Source: Membranipora membranacea (taxonomy: Eukaryota; Bryozoa; Gymnolaemata; Cheilostomatida; Membraniporidae). Taken from it: a stretch of DNA of 64,000 nt. The notes under the pieces were generated by a model. It was not told the DNA's origin. It searched no databases and saw only the letters and a program-made list of their open reading frames with translations. This document shows positions 28,401 to 39,800 of this stretch, piece by piece; within the stretch, counting starts at the first letter, position 1; each line of letters opens with the position of its first letter. The DNA lies in the NCBI GenBank assembly GCA_914767715.1, contig OU612073.1:4528001-4592000 (forward strand), read 5' to 3'. The translations under genes and the position numbers were made by a program.

Positions 28401-28803
28401 TCGCTGCGAGTCTAATGCCGCAAATATCGGGACGATCAGACCAAAATTGCGAAGTTATAGCGAAAAAAGTTGTAAAAACGCGCGAAAGTGTTTATCTCAC
28501 TGAGTTGAGCATCTTGGTGAAAAAAATGCGCATTTTGAAAAAACTTTCAAATTTCAAATTGAAACACTTATTCTGACTCAGTTTCTCGCTGCGAGTCTTT
28601 TGCCGCAAATATCGGGATGATCGGACCAAAATTGGCGAAGTTATAGCGAAAAAAGTCGTAAAAACGCGCGAAAGTGTTTATCTCACTGAGTTGAGCATCT
28701 TGGTGAAAAAAATGCGCATTTTGAAAAAACTTTCAAATTTCAAATTGAAACACTTATTCTGACTCAGTTTCTCGCTGCGAGTCTTTTGCCGCAAATATCG
28801 GGA
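19500..28803. repeat. 28-monomer block duplication containing an 11-monomer duplication
   Basis: Markers recur about 5.21 kb apart (28 x 186 is 5208). GGTGATAAAAATG lies at 19583 and 24793, AGCATAAAAAG at 19528 and 24737, and TTGCGAATAAAG at 22498 and 27718. Within the first copy, markers also recur 2046 bp apart: TTGCGAATAAAG at about 20452 and 22498, and GCGAGCCTTTTG at about 21330 and 23376. Short blocks were therefore copied first, and longer blocks containing them were copied later. The second copy runs into the assembly gap. Confidence 0.75.
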
Positions 28804-29303
28804 NNNNNNNNNNNNNNNNNNNNNNNNNNNNNNNNNNNNNNNNNNNNNNNNNNNNNNNNNNNNNNNNNNNNNNNNNNNNNNNNNNNNNNNNNNNNNNNNN
28901 NNNNNNNNNNNNNNNNNNNNNNNNNNNNNNNNNNNNNNNNNNNNNNNNNNNNNNNNNNNNNNNNNNNNNNNNNNNNNNNNNNNNNNNNNNNNNNNNNNNN
29001 NNNNNNNNNNNNNNNNNNNNNNNNNNNNNNNNNNNNNNNNNNNNNNNNNNNNNNNNNNNNNNNNNNNNNNNNNNNNNNNNNNNNNNNNNNNNNNNNNNNN
29101 NNNNNNNNNNNNNNNNNNNNNNNNNNNNNNNNNNNNNNNNNNNNNNNNNNNNNNNNNNNNNNNNNNNNNNNNNNNNNNNNNNNNNNNNNNNNNNNNNNNN
29201 NNNNNNNNNNNNNNNNNNNNNNNNNNNNNNNNNNNNNNNNNNNNNNNNNNNNNNNNNNNNNNNNNNNNNNNNNNNNNNNNNNNNNNNNNNNNNNNNNNNN
29301 NNN
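28804..29303. other. Assembly gap of exactly 500 N
   Basis: There are five hundred N with satellite on both sides. The round number suggests a placeholder gap of unknown true length. The satellite organisation changes across it, from long blocks to a 3-mer repeat, so a substantial amount of sequence may be missing or the join may be wrong. Confidence 0.97.
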
Positions 29304-32300
29304 GTGAAAAAAAATGCGCATTTTGAAAAACTTTCAAATTTCAAATTGAAACACCTATTCTGACTCAGTTTCTCGCTGCGAGTCTAATGGCCGCAAATAT
29401 CGGGACGATCGGACCAAAATTGGCGAAGTTATAGCGAAAAAAGTCGTAAAAACGCGCGAAAGTGTTTATCTCACTGAGTTGAGCATCTTGGTGAAAAAAA
29501 TGCGCATTTTGAAAAAACTTTCAAATTTCAAATTGAAACACTTATTCTGACTCAGTTTCTCGCTGCGAGTCTTTTGCCGCAAATATCGGGATGATCGGAC
29601 CAAAATTGGCGAAGTTATAGCGAAAAAAAGTCGTAAAAACGCGCGAAAGTGTTTATCTCACTGAGTTGAGCATCTTGGGTGAAAAAAATGCGCATTTTGA
29701 AAAAACTTTCAAATTTCAAATTGAAACACTTATTCTGACTCAGTTTCTCGCTGCGAGTCTAATGCCGCAAGATATCGGGACGATCGACCAAAATGTGGCG
29801 AAGTTATAGCGAAAAAAGTCGTAAATACGCGCGAAAGTGTTTATCTCACTGAGTTGAGCATCTTGGTGAAAAAAATGCGCATTTTGAAAAAACTTTCAAA
29901 TTTCAAATTGAAACACCTATTCTGACTCAGTTTCTCGCTGCGAGTCTAATGCCGCAAATATCGGGACGATCGGACCAAAATTGGCGAAGTTATAGCGAAA
30001 AAAGTCGTAAAAAACGCCGCGAAAAGTGTTTATCTCACTGAGTTGAGCATCTTGGTGAAAAAAATGCGCATTTTTGAAAAAACTTTCAAATTTCAAATTG
30101 AAAACACTTATTCTGACTCAGTTTCTCGCTGCGAGTCTTTTGCCGCAAATATCGGGGGATGATCGGACCAAAATTGGCGAAGTTATAGCGAAAAAAGTCG
30201 TAAAAACGCGGCTCGAAAGTGTTTATCTCACTGAGTTGAGCATCTTGGTGAAAAAGAAATGCGCATGTTTGAAAAAACTTTCAAATTTCAAATTGAAACA
30301 CTTATTCTGACTCAGTTTCTCGCTGCGAGTCTAATGCCGCAAATATCGGGACGATCGGACCAAAATTGGCGAAGTTATAGCGAAAAAAGTCGTAAAAAAC
30401 GGCGCGAAAGTGTGTATCTCACTGAGTTGAGCATCTTGGTGAAAAAAATGCGCATTTTGAAAAAACTTTCAAATTTCAAATTGAAACACCTATTCTGACT
30501 CAGTTTCTCGCTGCGAGTCTAATGCCGCAAATATCGGGGACGATCGGACCAAAATTGGCGAAGTTATAGCGAAAAAAGTCGTAAAAACGCGCGAAAGTGT
30601 TTTATCTCACTGAGTTGAGCATCTTGGTGAAAAAAAATGCGCATTTTGAAAAAACTTTCAAATTTCAAATTGAAACACTTATTCTGACTCAGTTTCTCGC
30701 TGCGAGTCTTTTGCCGCAAATATCGGGATGATCGGACCAAAATTGGCGAAGTTATAGCGAAAAAAGTCGTAAAAACGCGGCGAAAGTGTTTATCTCACTG
30801 AGTTGAGCATCTTGGTGAAAAAAATGCGCATTTTGAAAAAACTTTCAAATTTCAAATTGAAACACTTATTCTGACTCAGTTTCTCGCTGCGAGTCTATTG
30901 CCGCAAATATCGGGACGATCGGACCAAAATTGGCGAAGTTATAGCGAAAAAAGTCGTAAAAACGCGCGAAAGTGTTTTATCTCACTGAGTTGAGCATCTT
31001 GGTGAAAAAAATGCGCATTTTGAAAAAACTTTCAAATTTCAAATTGAAACACCTATTCTGACTCAGTTTCTCGGCTGCGAGTCTAATGCCGCAAATATCG
31101 GGACGATCGGACCAAAATTGGCGAAGTTATAGCGAAAAAAAGTCGTAAAAACGCGCGAAAGTGTTTATCCTCACTGAGTTGAGCATCTTGGTGAAAAAAA
31201 ATGCGCATTTTGAAAAAACTTTCAAATTTCAAATTGAAACACTTATTCTGACTCAGTTTCTCGCTGCGAGTCTTTTGCCGCAAATATCGGGATGATCGGA
31301 CCAAAATTGGCGAAGTTATAGCGAAAAAAGTCGTAAAAACGCGCGAAAGTGTTTATCTCACTGAGTTGAGCATCTTGGTGAAAAAAAATGCGCATTTTGA
31401 AAAAAACTTTCAAATTTCAAATTGAAACACTTATTCTGACTCAGTTTCTCGCTGCGAGTCTAATGCCGCAAATATCGGGGACGATCGGACCAAAATTGGC
31501 GAAGTTATAGCGAAAAAAAGTCGTAAAAACGCGCGAAAGTGTTTTATCTCACTGAGTTGAGCATCTTGGTGAAAAAAATGCGCATTTTGAAGAAAACTTT
31601 CAAATTTCAAATTGAAACACCTATTCTGACTCAGTTTCTCGCTGCGAGTCTAATGCCGCAAATATCGGGACGATCGGACCAAAATTGGCGAAGTTATAGC
31701 GAAAAAAGTCGTAAAAACGCGCGAAAGTGTTTATCTCACTGAGTTGAGGCATCTGGGTGAAAAAAATGCGCATTTTGAAAAAACTTCAAATTTCAAATTG
31801 AAACACTTATTCTGACTCAGTTTCTCGCTGCGAGTCTTTTGCCGCAAATATCGGGATGATCGGACCAAAATTGGCGAAGTTATAGCGAAAAAAAGTCGTA
31901 AAAACGCGCGAAAGTGTTTATCTCACTGAGTTGAGCATCTTGGTGAAAAAAATGCGCATTTTGAAAAAACTTTCAAATTTCAAATTGAAACACTTATTCT
32001 GACTCAGTTTCTCGCTGCGAGTCTAATGCCGCAAATATCGGGACGATCGGACCAAAATTGGCGAAGTTATAGCGAAAAAAAGTCGTAAAAACGCGCGAAA
32101 GTGTTTATCTCACTGAGTTGAGCATCTTGGTGAAAAAAAATGCGCATTTTGAAAAAAACTTTCAAATTTCAAATTGAAACACCTATTCTGACTCAGTTTC
32201 TCGCTGCGAGTCTAATGCCGCAAATATCGGGACGATCGGACCAAAATTGGCGAAGTTATAGCGAAAAAAGTCGTAAAAACGCGCGAAAGTGTTTATCTCA

Positions 32301-35300
32301 CTGAGTTGAGCATCTTGGTGAAAAAAATGCGCATTTTGAAAAAACTTTCAAATTTCAAATTGAAACACTTATTCTGACTCAGTTTCTCGCTGCGAGTCTT
32401 TTGCCGCAAATATCGGGATGATCGGACCAAAATTGGCGAAGTTATAGCGAAAAAAGTCGTAAAAACGCGCGAAAGTGTTTTATCTCACTGAGTTGAGCAT
32501 CTTGGTGAAAAAAAATGCGCATTTTGAAAAAACTTTCAAATTTCAAATTGAAACACTTATTCTGACTCAGTTTCTCGCTGCGAGTCTAATGCCGCAAATA
32601 TCGGGACGATCGGACCAAAATTGGCGAAGTTATAGCGAAAAAAAGTCGTAAAAACGCGCGAAAGTGTTTATCTCACTGAGTTGAGCATCTTGGTGAAAAA
32701 AATGCGCATTTTGAAAAAACTTTCAAATTTCAAATTGAAACACCTATTCTGACTCAGTTTCTCGCTGCGAGTCTAATGCCGCAAATATCGGGACGATCGG
32801 ACCAAAATTGGCGAAGTTATAGCGAAAAAAGTCGTAAAAACGCGCGAAAGTGTTTATCTCACTGAGTTGAGCATCTTGGTGAAAAAAAATGCGCATTTTG
32901 AAAAAACTTTCAAATTTCAAATTGAAACACTTATTCTGACTCAGTTTCTCGCTGCGAGTCTTTTGCCGCAAATATCGGGATGATCGGACCAAAATTGGCG
33001 AAGTTATAGCGAAAAAAGTCGTAAAAACGCGCGAAAGTGTTTATCTCACTGAGTTGAGCATCTTGGTGAAAAAAAATGCGCATTTTGAAAAAACTTTCAA
33101 ATTTCAAATTGAAACACTTATTCTGACTCAGTTTCTCGCTGCGAGTCTAATGCCGCAAATATCGGGACGATCGGACCAAAATTGGCGAAGTTATAGCGAA
33201 AAAAGTCGTAAAAACGCGCGAAAGTGTTTATCTCACTGAGTTGAGCATCTTGGTGAAAAAAAATGCGCATTTTGAAAAAAACTTTCAAATTTCAAATTGA
33301 AACACTTATTCTGACTCAGTTTCTCGCTGCGAGTCTTTTGCCGCAAATATCGGGATGATCGGACCAAAATTGGCGAAGTTATAGCGAAAAAAGTCGTAAA
33401 AACGCGCGAAAGTTTTTATCTCACTGAGTTGAGCATCTTGGTGAAAAAAATGCGCATTTTGAAAAAACTTTCAAATTTCAAATTGAAACACTTATTCTGA
33501 CTCAGTTTCTCGCTGCGAGTCTAATGCCGCAAATATCGGGACGATCGGACCAAAATTGGCGAAGTTATAGCGAAAAAAGTCGTAAAAACGCGCGAAAGTG
33601 TTTATCTCACTGAGTTGAGCATCTTGGTGAAAAAAAATGCGCATTTTGAAAAAACTTTCAAATTTCAAATTGAAACACCTATTCTGACTCAGTTTCTCGC
33701 TGCGAGTCTAATGCCGCAAATATCGGGACGATCGGACCAAAATTGGCGAAGTTATAGCGAAAAAAGTCGTAAAATTGCGCGAAAGTGTTTATCTCACTGA
33801 GTTGAGCATCTTGGTTGAAAAAAATGCGCATTTTGAAAAAAACTTTCAAATTTCAAATTGAAACACTTATTCTGACTCAGTTTTCTCGCTGCGAGTCTTT
33901 TTGCCGCAAATATCGGGATGATCGGACCAAAATTGGCGAAGTTTATAGCGAAAAAAAGTCGTAAAAACGCGGCGAAAGTGTTTATCTCACTGAGTTGAGC
34001 ATCTTGGTGAAAAAAATGCGCATTTTGAAAAAAACTTTCAAATTTCAAATTGAAACACTTATTCTGACTCAGTTTCTCGCTGCGAGTCTAATGCCGCAAA
34101 TATCGGGACGATCGGACCAAAATTGGCGAAGTTATAGCGAAAAAAGTCGTAGAAAACGCGCGGAAAGTGTTTATCTCACTGAGTTGAGCATCTTGGTGAA
34201 AAAAAATGCGCATTTTGAAAAAACTTTCAAATTTCAAATTTGAAACACCTATTCTGACTCAGTTTCTCGCTGCGAGTCTAATGCCGCAAATATCGGGACG
34301 ATCGGAACCAAAATTGGCGAAGGTTATAGCGAAAAAAAGTCGTAAAAACGCGCGAAAGTGTTTATCTCACTGAGTTGAGCATCTTGGTGAAAAAAATGCG
34401 CATTTTGAAAAAACTTTCAAATTTCAAATTGAAACACTTATTCTGACTCAGTTTCTCGCTGCGAGTCTTTTGCCGCAAATATCGGGATGATCGGACCAAA
34501 ATTGGCGAAGTTATAGCGAAAAAAAGTCGGTAAAAACGCGCGAAAGTGTTTATCTCACTGAGTTGAGCATCTTGGTGAAAAAAATGCGCATTTTGAAAAA
34601 ACTTTCAAATTTCAAATTGAAACACTTATTCTGACCTCAGTTTCTCGCTGCGAGTCTAATGCCGCAAATATCGGGACGATCGGACCAAAATTGGCGAAGT
34701 TATAGCGAAAAAAGTCGTTAAAAACTGCGCGAAAGTGTTTATCTCACTGAGTTGAGCATCTTGGTGAAAAAAATGCGCATTTTGAAAAAACTTTCAAATT
34801 TCAAATTGAAACACCTATTCTGACTCAGTTTCTCGCTGCGAGTCTAATGCCGCAAATATCGGGACGATCGGACCAAAATTGGCGAAGTTATAGCGAAAAA
34901 AAGTCGTAAAAACGCGGCGAAAGTGTTTTATCTCACTGAGTTGAGCATCTTGGTGAAAAAAAATGCGCATTTTGAAAAAACTTTCAAATTTCAAATTGAA
35001 ACACTTATTCTGACTCAGTTTCTCGCTGCGAGTCTTTTGCCGCAAATATCGGGATGATCGGACCAAAATTGGCGAAGTTATAGCGAAAAAAGTCGTAAAA
35101 ACGCGCGAAAGTGTTTATCTCACTGAGTTGAGCATCTTGGTGAAAAAAATGCGCATTTTGAAAAAACTTTCAAATTTCAAATTGAAACACTTATTCTGAC
35201 TCAGTTTCTCGCTGCGAGTCTAATGCCGCAAATATCGGGACGATCGGACCAAAATTGGCGAAGTTATAGCGAAAAAAGTCGTAAAAACGCGCGAAAGTGT

Positions 35301-35620
35301 TTATCTCACTGAGTTGAGCATCTTGGTGAAAAAAATGCGCATTTTGAAAAAAACTTTCAAATTTCAAATTGAAACACTTATTCTGACTCAGTTTCTCGCT
35401 GCGAGTCTAATGCCGCAAATATCGGGACGATCGGACCAAAATTGGCGAAGTTATAGCGAAAAAAGTCGTAAAAACGCGCGAAAGTGTTTATCTCACTGAG
35501 TTGAGCATCTTGGTGAAAAAAAATGCGCATTTTGAAAAAAACTTTCAAATTTCAAATTGAAACACTTATTCTGACTCAGTTTCTCGCTGCGAGTCTTTTG
35601 CCGCAAATATCGGGATGATC
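29304..35620. repeat. 186-bp satellite array, right block, 3-mer higher-order repeat
   Basis: About 34 monomers repeat in a fixed order of three: type 1 with CACCTATTCTG plus TAATG; type 2 with CACTTATTCTG plus TTTTG; type 3 with CACTTATTCTG plus TAATG. Type 1 appears near 29350, 29910, 30488, 31050, 31620, 32190, 32742, 33678, 34250 and 34814. The spacing is about 560 bp except for one interval of about 936 bp. I saw no CACCTATTC in the left block. Net length per monomer here is about 188 bp because of many one-base insertions in A and G runs. The array ends at the word GGGATGATC at 35620. Confidence 0.93.
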
Positions 35621-35768
35621 GTCTGTTCTTTCAATTCTTTAACCAGACCACACAAATTGATAGCATGCATCTGCTCTTCCATATTGGTGGCTATGGGTTG
35701 ATAATTGCCTGTCAGATATTTTGGTGGCCTTATATATAACACCTTTCCATTTCTCACACATTTTTGGA
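35621..35768 (-). CDS. Exon-like open frame cut by the satellite edge
   Basis: On the minus strand a possible acceptor (ATAATTAG) at 35769 is followed by an open frame of about 48 codons. It reads in part KVLYIRPPKYLTGN and MEEQMHAINLCGLVKEL, and runs straight into the satellite at 35620. The composition looks like real protein: mixed polar and aliphatic residues, an amphipathic end, and few low-complexity runs. I do not recognise the family. If it is an exon, its gene was truncated when the satellite arrived, or the scaffold is misjoined here. It could equally be a chance frame. Confidence 0.35.
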
Positions 35769-38411
35769 CTAATTATTATTTGCCCGCCCTCCCGTATGCA
35801 TTTATTGTCCTAAAATGATTTTGTAAAACAATTTCACACTTTCAATCAATAAATTTCAATTGCAAATCCTCCTGAGAATAATAACTGGGTTCAATTTTGA
35901 TGAATGCAGAGATTTTGAATTGGCTACAGACTCATTTGTCATCAGTCATACTAATCAATTTATTTTGGAGGATGGGTGCAACAAGTTGACCTTCACCCAA
36001 TTACAGGTGATCAGGCAGACAAGCTGTGCCATGGCAATCAATTAATTGTGATTGCGCAGCTCGACTATTTGCAAAGTTTGAATCCAAGAGAACATAACTC
36101 ATAAAGTTGATAGTCTGCCACTACTCAGTCGGATAAAACGTTGGAGTCAACTTGGGTTTTGGAGGTATGATTGTCAACAACAAAGTCTGCACCATCCTGA
36201 TCACTCTGATAACTGGGTCTGATAAGTTGTTCATACATAGGCCTGACTTTGAGGTTACAGCATCATTCACTGGCCTGAGCACTGAAAGGGGATATTGTTA
36301 ATGTTATCATTATCAGACATTCCCTACATAAAGCCACCTTAGAAAATATATATGCAGAGGAGAGGTGTCTGTCAGGTGAACTGTTCTGATTGTCACCACC
36401 CAATTTCCCTTCCCAACGACCAGCAAAGACTAGGACTAGGAGTACTTCTTGATCTCTCACCACAGACAGTTCCTGGACCAATCTGTAGAATCTATGTATG
36501 TATGTATTTCATTTGTATGTATGTCATTGTAACAAAGAATCAGAGTGAAAGAATTGGTGGAATGTTGATGATGATGCAGCAGCATCCTCACAGTCACTGG
36601 CAGACATTGTTGTCCCAATTTTGAATAATAATGGTCCTACTCCAAAACCTGTCTAAGTCTGCTGAACAATCATTCAATGACCTCTTAGTTCTATCTTTAA
36701 CCCAGAAGTATAAACTTTTTTTCACAGTTGAGCATCTCATTCGGTTTCAGCATTGATTGTTCTAATTATCATTTTTCCTTTCCGAACTTTGAAGACAAGA
36801 AGATGACAAAAAAATTAAAGCCAGCCTAAAGATTTGGGATATTACTGAGTTTCAATGTGGTATATCATGGTACTGTAGTAAATGAAGTCATCTGGGTGAG
36901 CAATATGCCGACACACAACTTGCAGATCAACCATGAGATATGAGTCTGCACCATAGTGCCACAAAGAATGCCAAATGACCTACTTCCATAAGTCTTAGTA
37001 TCTATGGATTTGTCGATTGCTTGAGGGTAAGGTTTTCAGTTTAGGAACTCAAGCGTCAAGCGCATTTGAATTGTAAATGCCCAAAGTGCTACTGATAAGC
37101 TGATTCGAATCAATCGTGACTTCTAATAGACAACAAATACGTCGGTGAACTGACAATTGACAACTGTAATCTGTAAGTGGGTACCAAATTATATCAAAGT
37201 TTTTCCTCTGGTCAAATGTTTATTTTTTCTTCATACATACCATGTTTGTTTGTTGCCGGCAGTTGACATAACAGGTCCCTTTATTTCTTATTTCGTTATC
37301 TGTTTTGTGTAACGTAATTTTAGCACAATAATTACTATACTAGGCCTAAGAACGTTCACATGACACATTTTTGTGACAGCTGTATCAACATCTATATTCA
37401 TCCAGGGATCATATGACTTGGCTGTTTAGTCTACAGAATAACGAATAAATAGATAAGAATTTTCTCAACCGGGACTGAAAGGTCTCTGAATAAAAAACAG
37501 CTTAGGTGCTCTACGTAGGTCTCGCTCCCTAATCACTCTCTCATAGATGGAACTATACCTATGCACCCTGAGTTACGTTTTGTGCACGAATTGTCTAATT
37601 GAGCGATATGACCAGATTTCCTTGGGAAAAGGATCGATTTTAGCTGAGAGAACTTGGATCTCCGTGTTTCCGAGAACTATGTTAGGACAACCCTTATGTC
37701 CGATGCAAGTTTGGGAGTTTGGGACAAATGTTATTTTGCGTCTCCAACTCCCTGATCTTACATACTACCCGATATCTTTAGCTCTCCCAAGGACTTCACT
37801 CTCCAAAGTTGGAGTGAGGATATGCGTTTGGTTTGACCCAAAAAAGTTTGATCAATGTGACTAAGAACCAGAAAACCTGTCGCTGTTATACATTTATTAT
37901 ATTCAATGTACCTAAAAATAAAAATGATCAGCATAATACACTGTGAATCATTCGATCTGGTAACTATTGATGGATTTAAGCAGAGTATAGCAGGGTGCAA
38001 GGACTGCCTTACGCAATGAACCTTCTTTTCAGTTCTCTGGGGCCTGCACCCAGTGACCAAGCACCCTGATGAAGTTTGTTCATCTAAGTGATACTGCAAA
38101 CACTCTCTAGGTATCACTATCATAAGCATTGAATACTAACTGAAGTCGAAGACTTGACATTGATTTTACAGCCTACAACATGTTACAAGGGTAATTAAAC
38201 ACTTACAGTGATAAGTTGCAGGACTAGTAGACTAGATGAGCTGTGCTACGGCGTTATTATTGTGTATAAAATCTCCTGGATCTCCAGTTGTCCATTGGAA
38301 AATACTTTAACTTGGCAAAGTCTCAGCATCTTAAATCCGGCTAAGTGAACCTGCCACTGTCTTGCCAATCAATGCAATCCTGATACATGTTGAGGTTTAA
38401 ACGTGATCGAA
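35769..38411. other. No recognisable gene
   Basis: This is AT-rich unique-looking DNA with short open frames on both strands (for example 37547-37864 plus and 37758-38129 minus). These overlap each other and show no familiar motif. A few TATG-type runs occur near 36497-36530. I see no splice-bounded coding segment that I can support. Confidence 0.6.
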
Positions 38412-38968
38412 GATCGGTAACTGTAAATTGCTGAACGGACTGAACAGCTGAACAGAATTTCTCAGACTAAAATTATTATTTGTAATCATTTCTCTGGCTG
38501 ACTATCACTTCTCAAACACATTCCTCCTAACCAAATGATTTGATGAGTCACTAAGTTCCTGTTGGCACCTAATATAACCAATTTAGGGCAAGCAAATGAA
38601 GCAATCAATGTGCCAATTATGACCAAATCTGATGGTGTTCTGGAAATTGGATACCATAAACATTATCCAGCTCCACCTTCCATCTAGCCAGTCTTAACAA
38701 GCTTTGTTTATAGGGAGGGGGGGAGCTACTTTCCATCCATTCACTAGTAGTGTAATGCCGAAAAAAAATTACTGCGAATAAAATTGAAAGAAACCAAGGT
38801 GAATGCAAACTTAAAATAAATAACTTAATGAGAAGAATATAAGGAATTGTCCATGCTCATGCAAAATTAGACAATCATTTGTAAAGAAGCAAACGAATAG
38901 TAGTCTGAGAAATTCTGTTCAGCTGTTCAGTCTGTTCAGCCTGTTCAGCAATTTACAGTTACCCGATC
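38412..38968. mobile_element. MITE-like element with 58-68 bp inverted ends
   Basis: The left arm (38412-38469) begins GATCGGTAACTGTAAATTGC. The right arm (38901-38968) is its reverse complement, ending GCAATTTACAGTTACCCGATC. The match is close over the whole arm apart from a few substitutions. The right arm also carries an extra CTGTTCAGC unit, making three such words where the left has two. The 430-bp interior has no coding frame. Long imperfect inverted ends and a short non-coding centre suggest a non-autonomous DNA transposon or foldback element. I could not identify a convincing target-site duplication. Confidence 0.7.
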
Positions 38969-39800
38969 GACGATTAAGTCAGTCTGGTGATGATTGCATA
39001 GCATTCCTATGGCTTATCTCTGGTTAATCTCTAAAATGCTCCTTCATAATCATATAGGCTGTAAAATAAAACAAGTAAACATACATACATGTTGTTTGTT
39101 GTTTGGACTTGGTCAGATTACTGACACATCACATCAATCACAGTCAAACCAATGGTTTAGTTCATTGGTCAAACGTTGTAACTTGATGAGCTCTAAGCTT
39201 GCAGTATATGCCCTCCGTCTAGCAGATATTACTATACACCTAGCATTGTATACACTATATACACATATCTACTCCAAAAACTGGGTTGGTCTCTTGCAAT
39301 GTTTAACTGCCCCCTCCCCTGGTTAGTTTTCAAACAACAACAAAAACCAAAACCAAAGGGGCAGTCAAAAACTGCCAGTGTCCCAGGTGTTGGTGTAGGC
39401 CTGTGACCATTCCTCACTCAGTAGCAGCATGTAGTGTAGTACTAGTACTAGGTAGCCTGTGAGTGTCAGTAGTCACTCTTGCTTCATACATATTTATATT
39501 TCATCAAAATCATTATCAACTATCAAAACATGGGTAGTTTCATTGCTTTGTTGGTGCACCCACAAAACAAAGCCCAAACCAACCAAAGTAAGGAAATGCA
39601 GTGATGTGAGTGGTAGAAGCAAGGAGTAACAGGGGAAGCTGTGACTCCTTGGTAGAAGAAAAAAATAGGTAGTACAAGTAAGTAAGAGAGATTACGAAAC
39701 TAGTTTAGTGTTCCCTAGACGAGGACTGGTCTGTGTTGACAGTAGAGTCAATAGCCTTGCCACTTTCATCTACAACAATCCATGCTTCAGTACCTTTCTC
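38969..39800. other. No recognisable gene
   Basis: This is AT-rich DNA with small simple runs, such as CAACAACAAAAACC near 39340. Short open frames on both strands carry no motif that I recognise. Confidence 0.55.

Larger units (their letters stand above)
1..28803. repeat. 186-bp satellite array, left block
   Basis: Roughly 150 tandem head-to-tail monomers fill this stretch. Distances between identical landmarks (for example the word GACCAAAATT at 8341, 8527 and 8713) give a 186-bp period. Monomers differ at a few linked positions. The main types are GTCTAATGCCG followed by GGGACGATC, and GTCTTTTGCCG followed by GGGATGATC. Rarer variants include GTGTAATG, GTCAAATG, GGATTTAAATT, AGCATAAAAAG and TTATTGCG. 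The array is already running at base 1, so its left end lies outside the window. No promoter or real gene is visible. Open frames of about 61 codons arise only because 186 is a multiple of 3. Confidence 0.98.

Noticed and set aside
28678-29344. Four long open frames of 173-219 codons across the gap
   Set aside because: They consist mostly of unknown residues from the N run, and only the satellite edges are real.
1958-35499. Dozens of 60-100 codon open frames inside the satellite on both strands
   Set aside because: They are the same few translations repeated once per 186-bp monomer. The period is 62 codons and each frame usually stops once per unit. Longer ones (such as 17037-17345) arise only from a single-base change in the recurrent TGA. 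No codon-level conservation is visible.
1-35620. CRISPR-like array (regular repeats)
   Set aside because: The units are contiguous, about 186 bp long and lack unique spacers. The context is eukaryotic.
1-35620. CENP-B box in the satellite
   Set aside because: I looked for the TTCG-x-x-x-x-A-x-x-CGGG core. CGCGCGAAAGTG and similar words do not fit.
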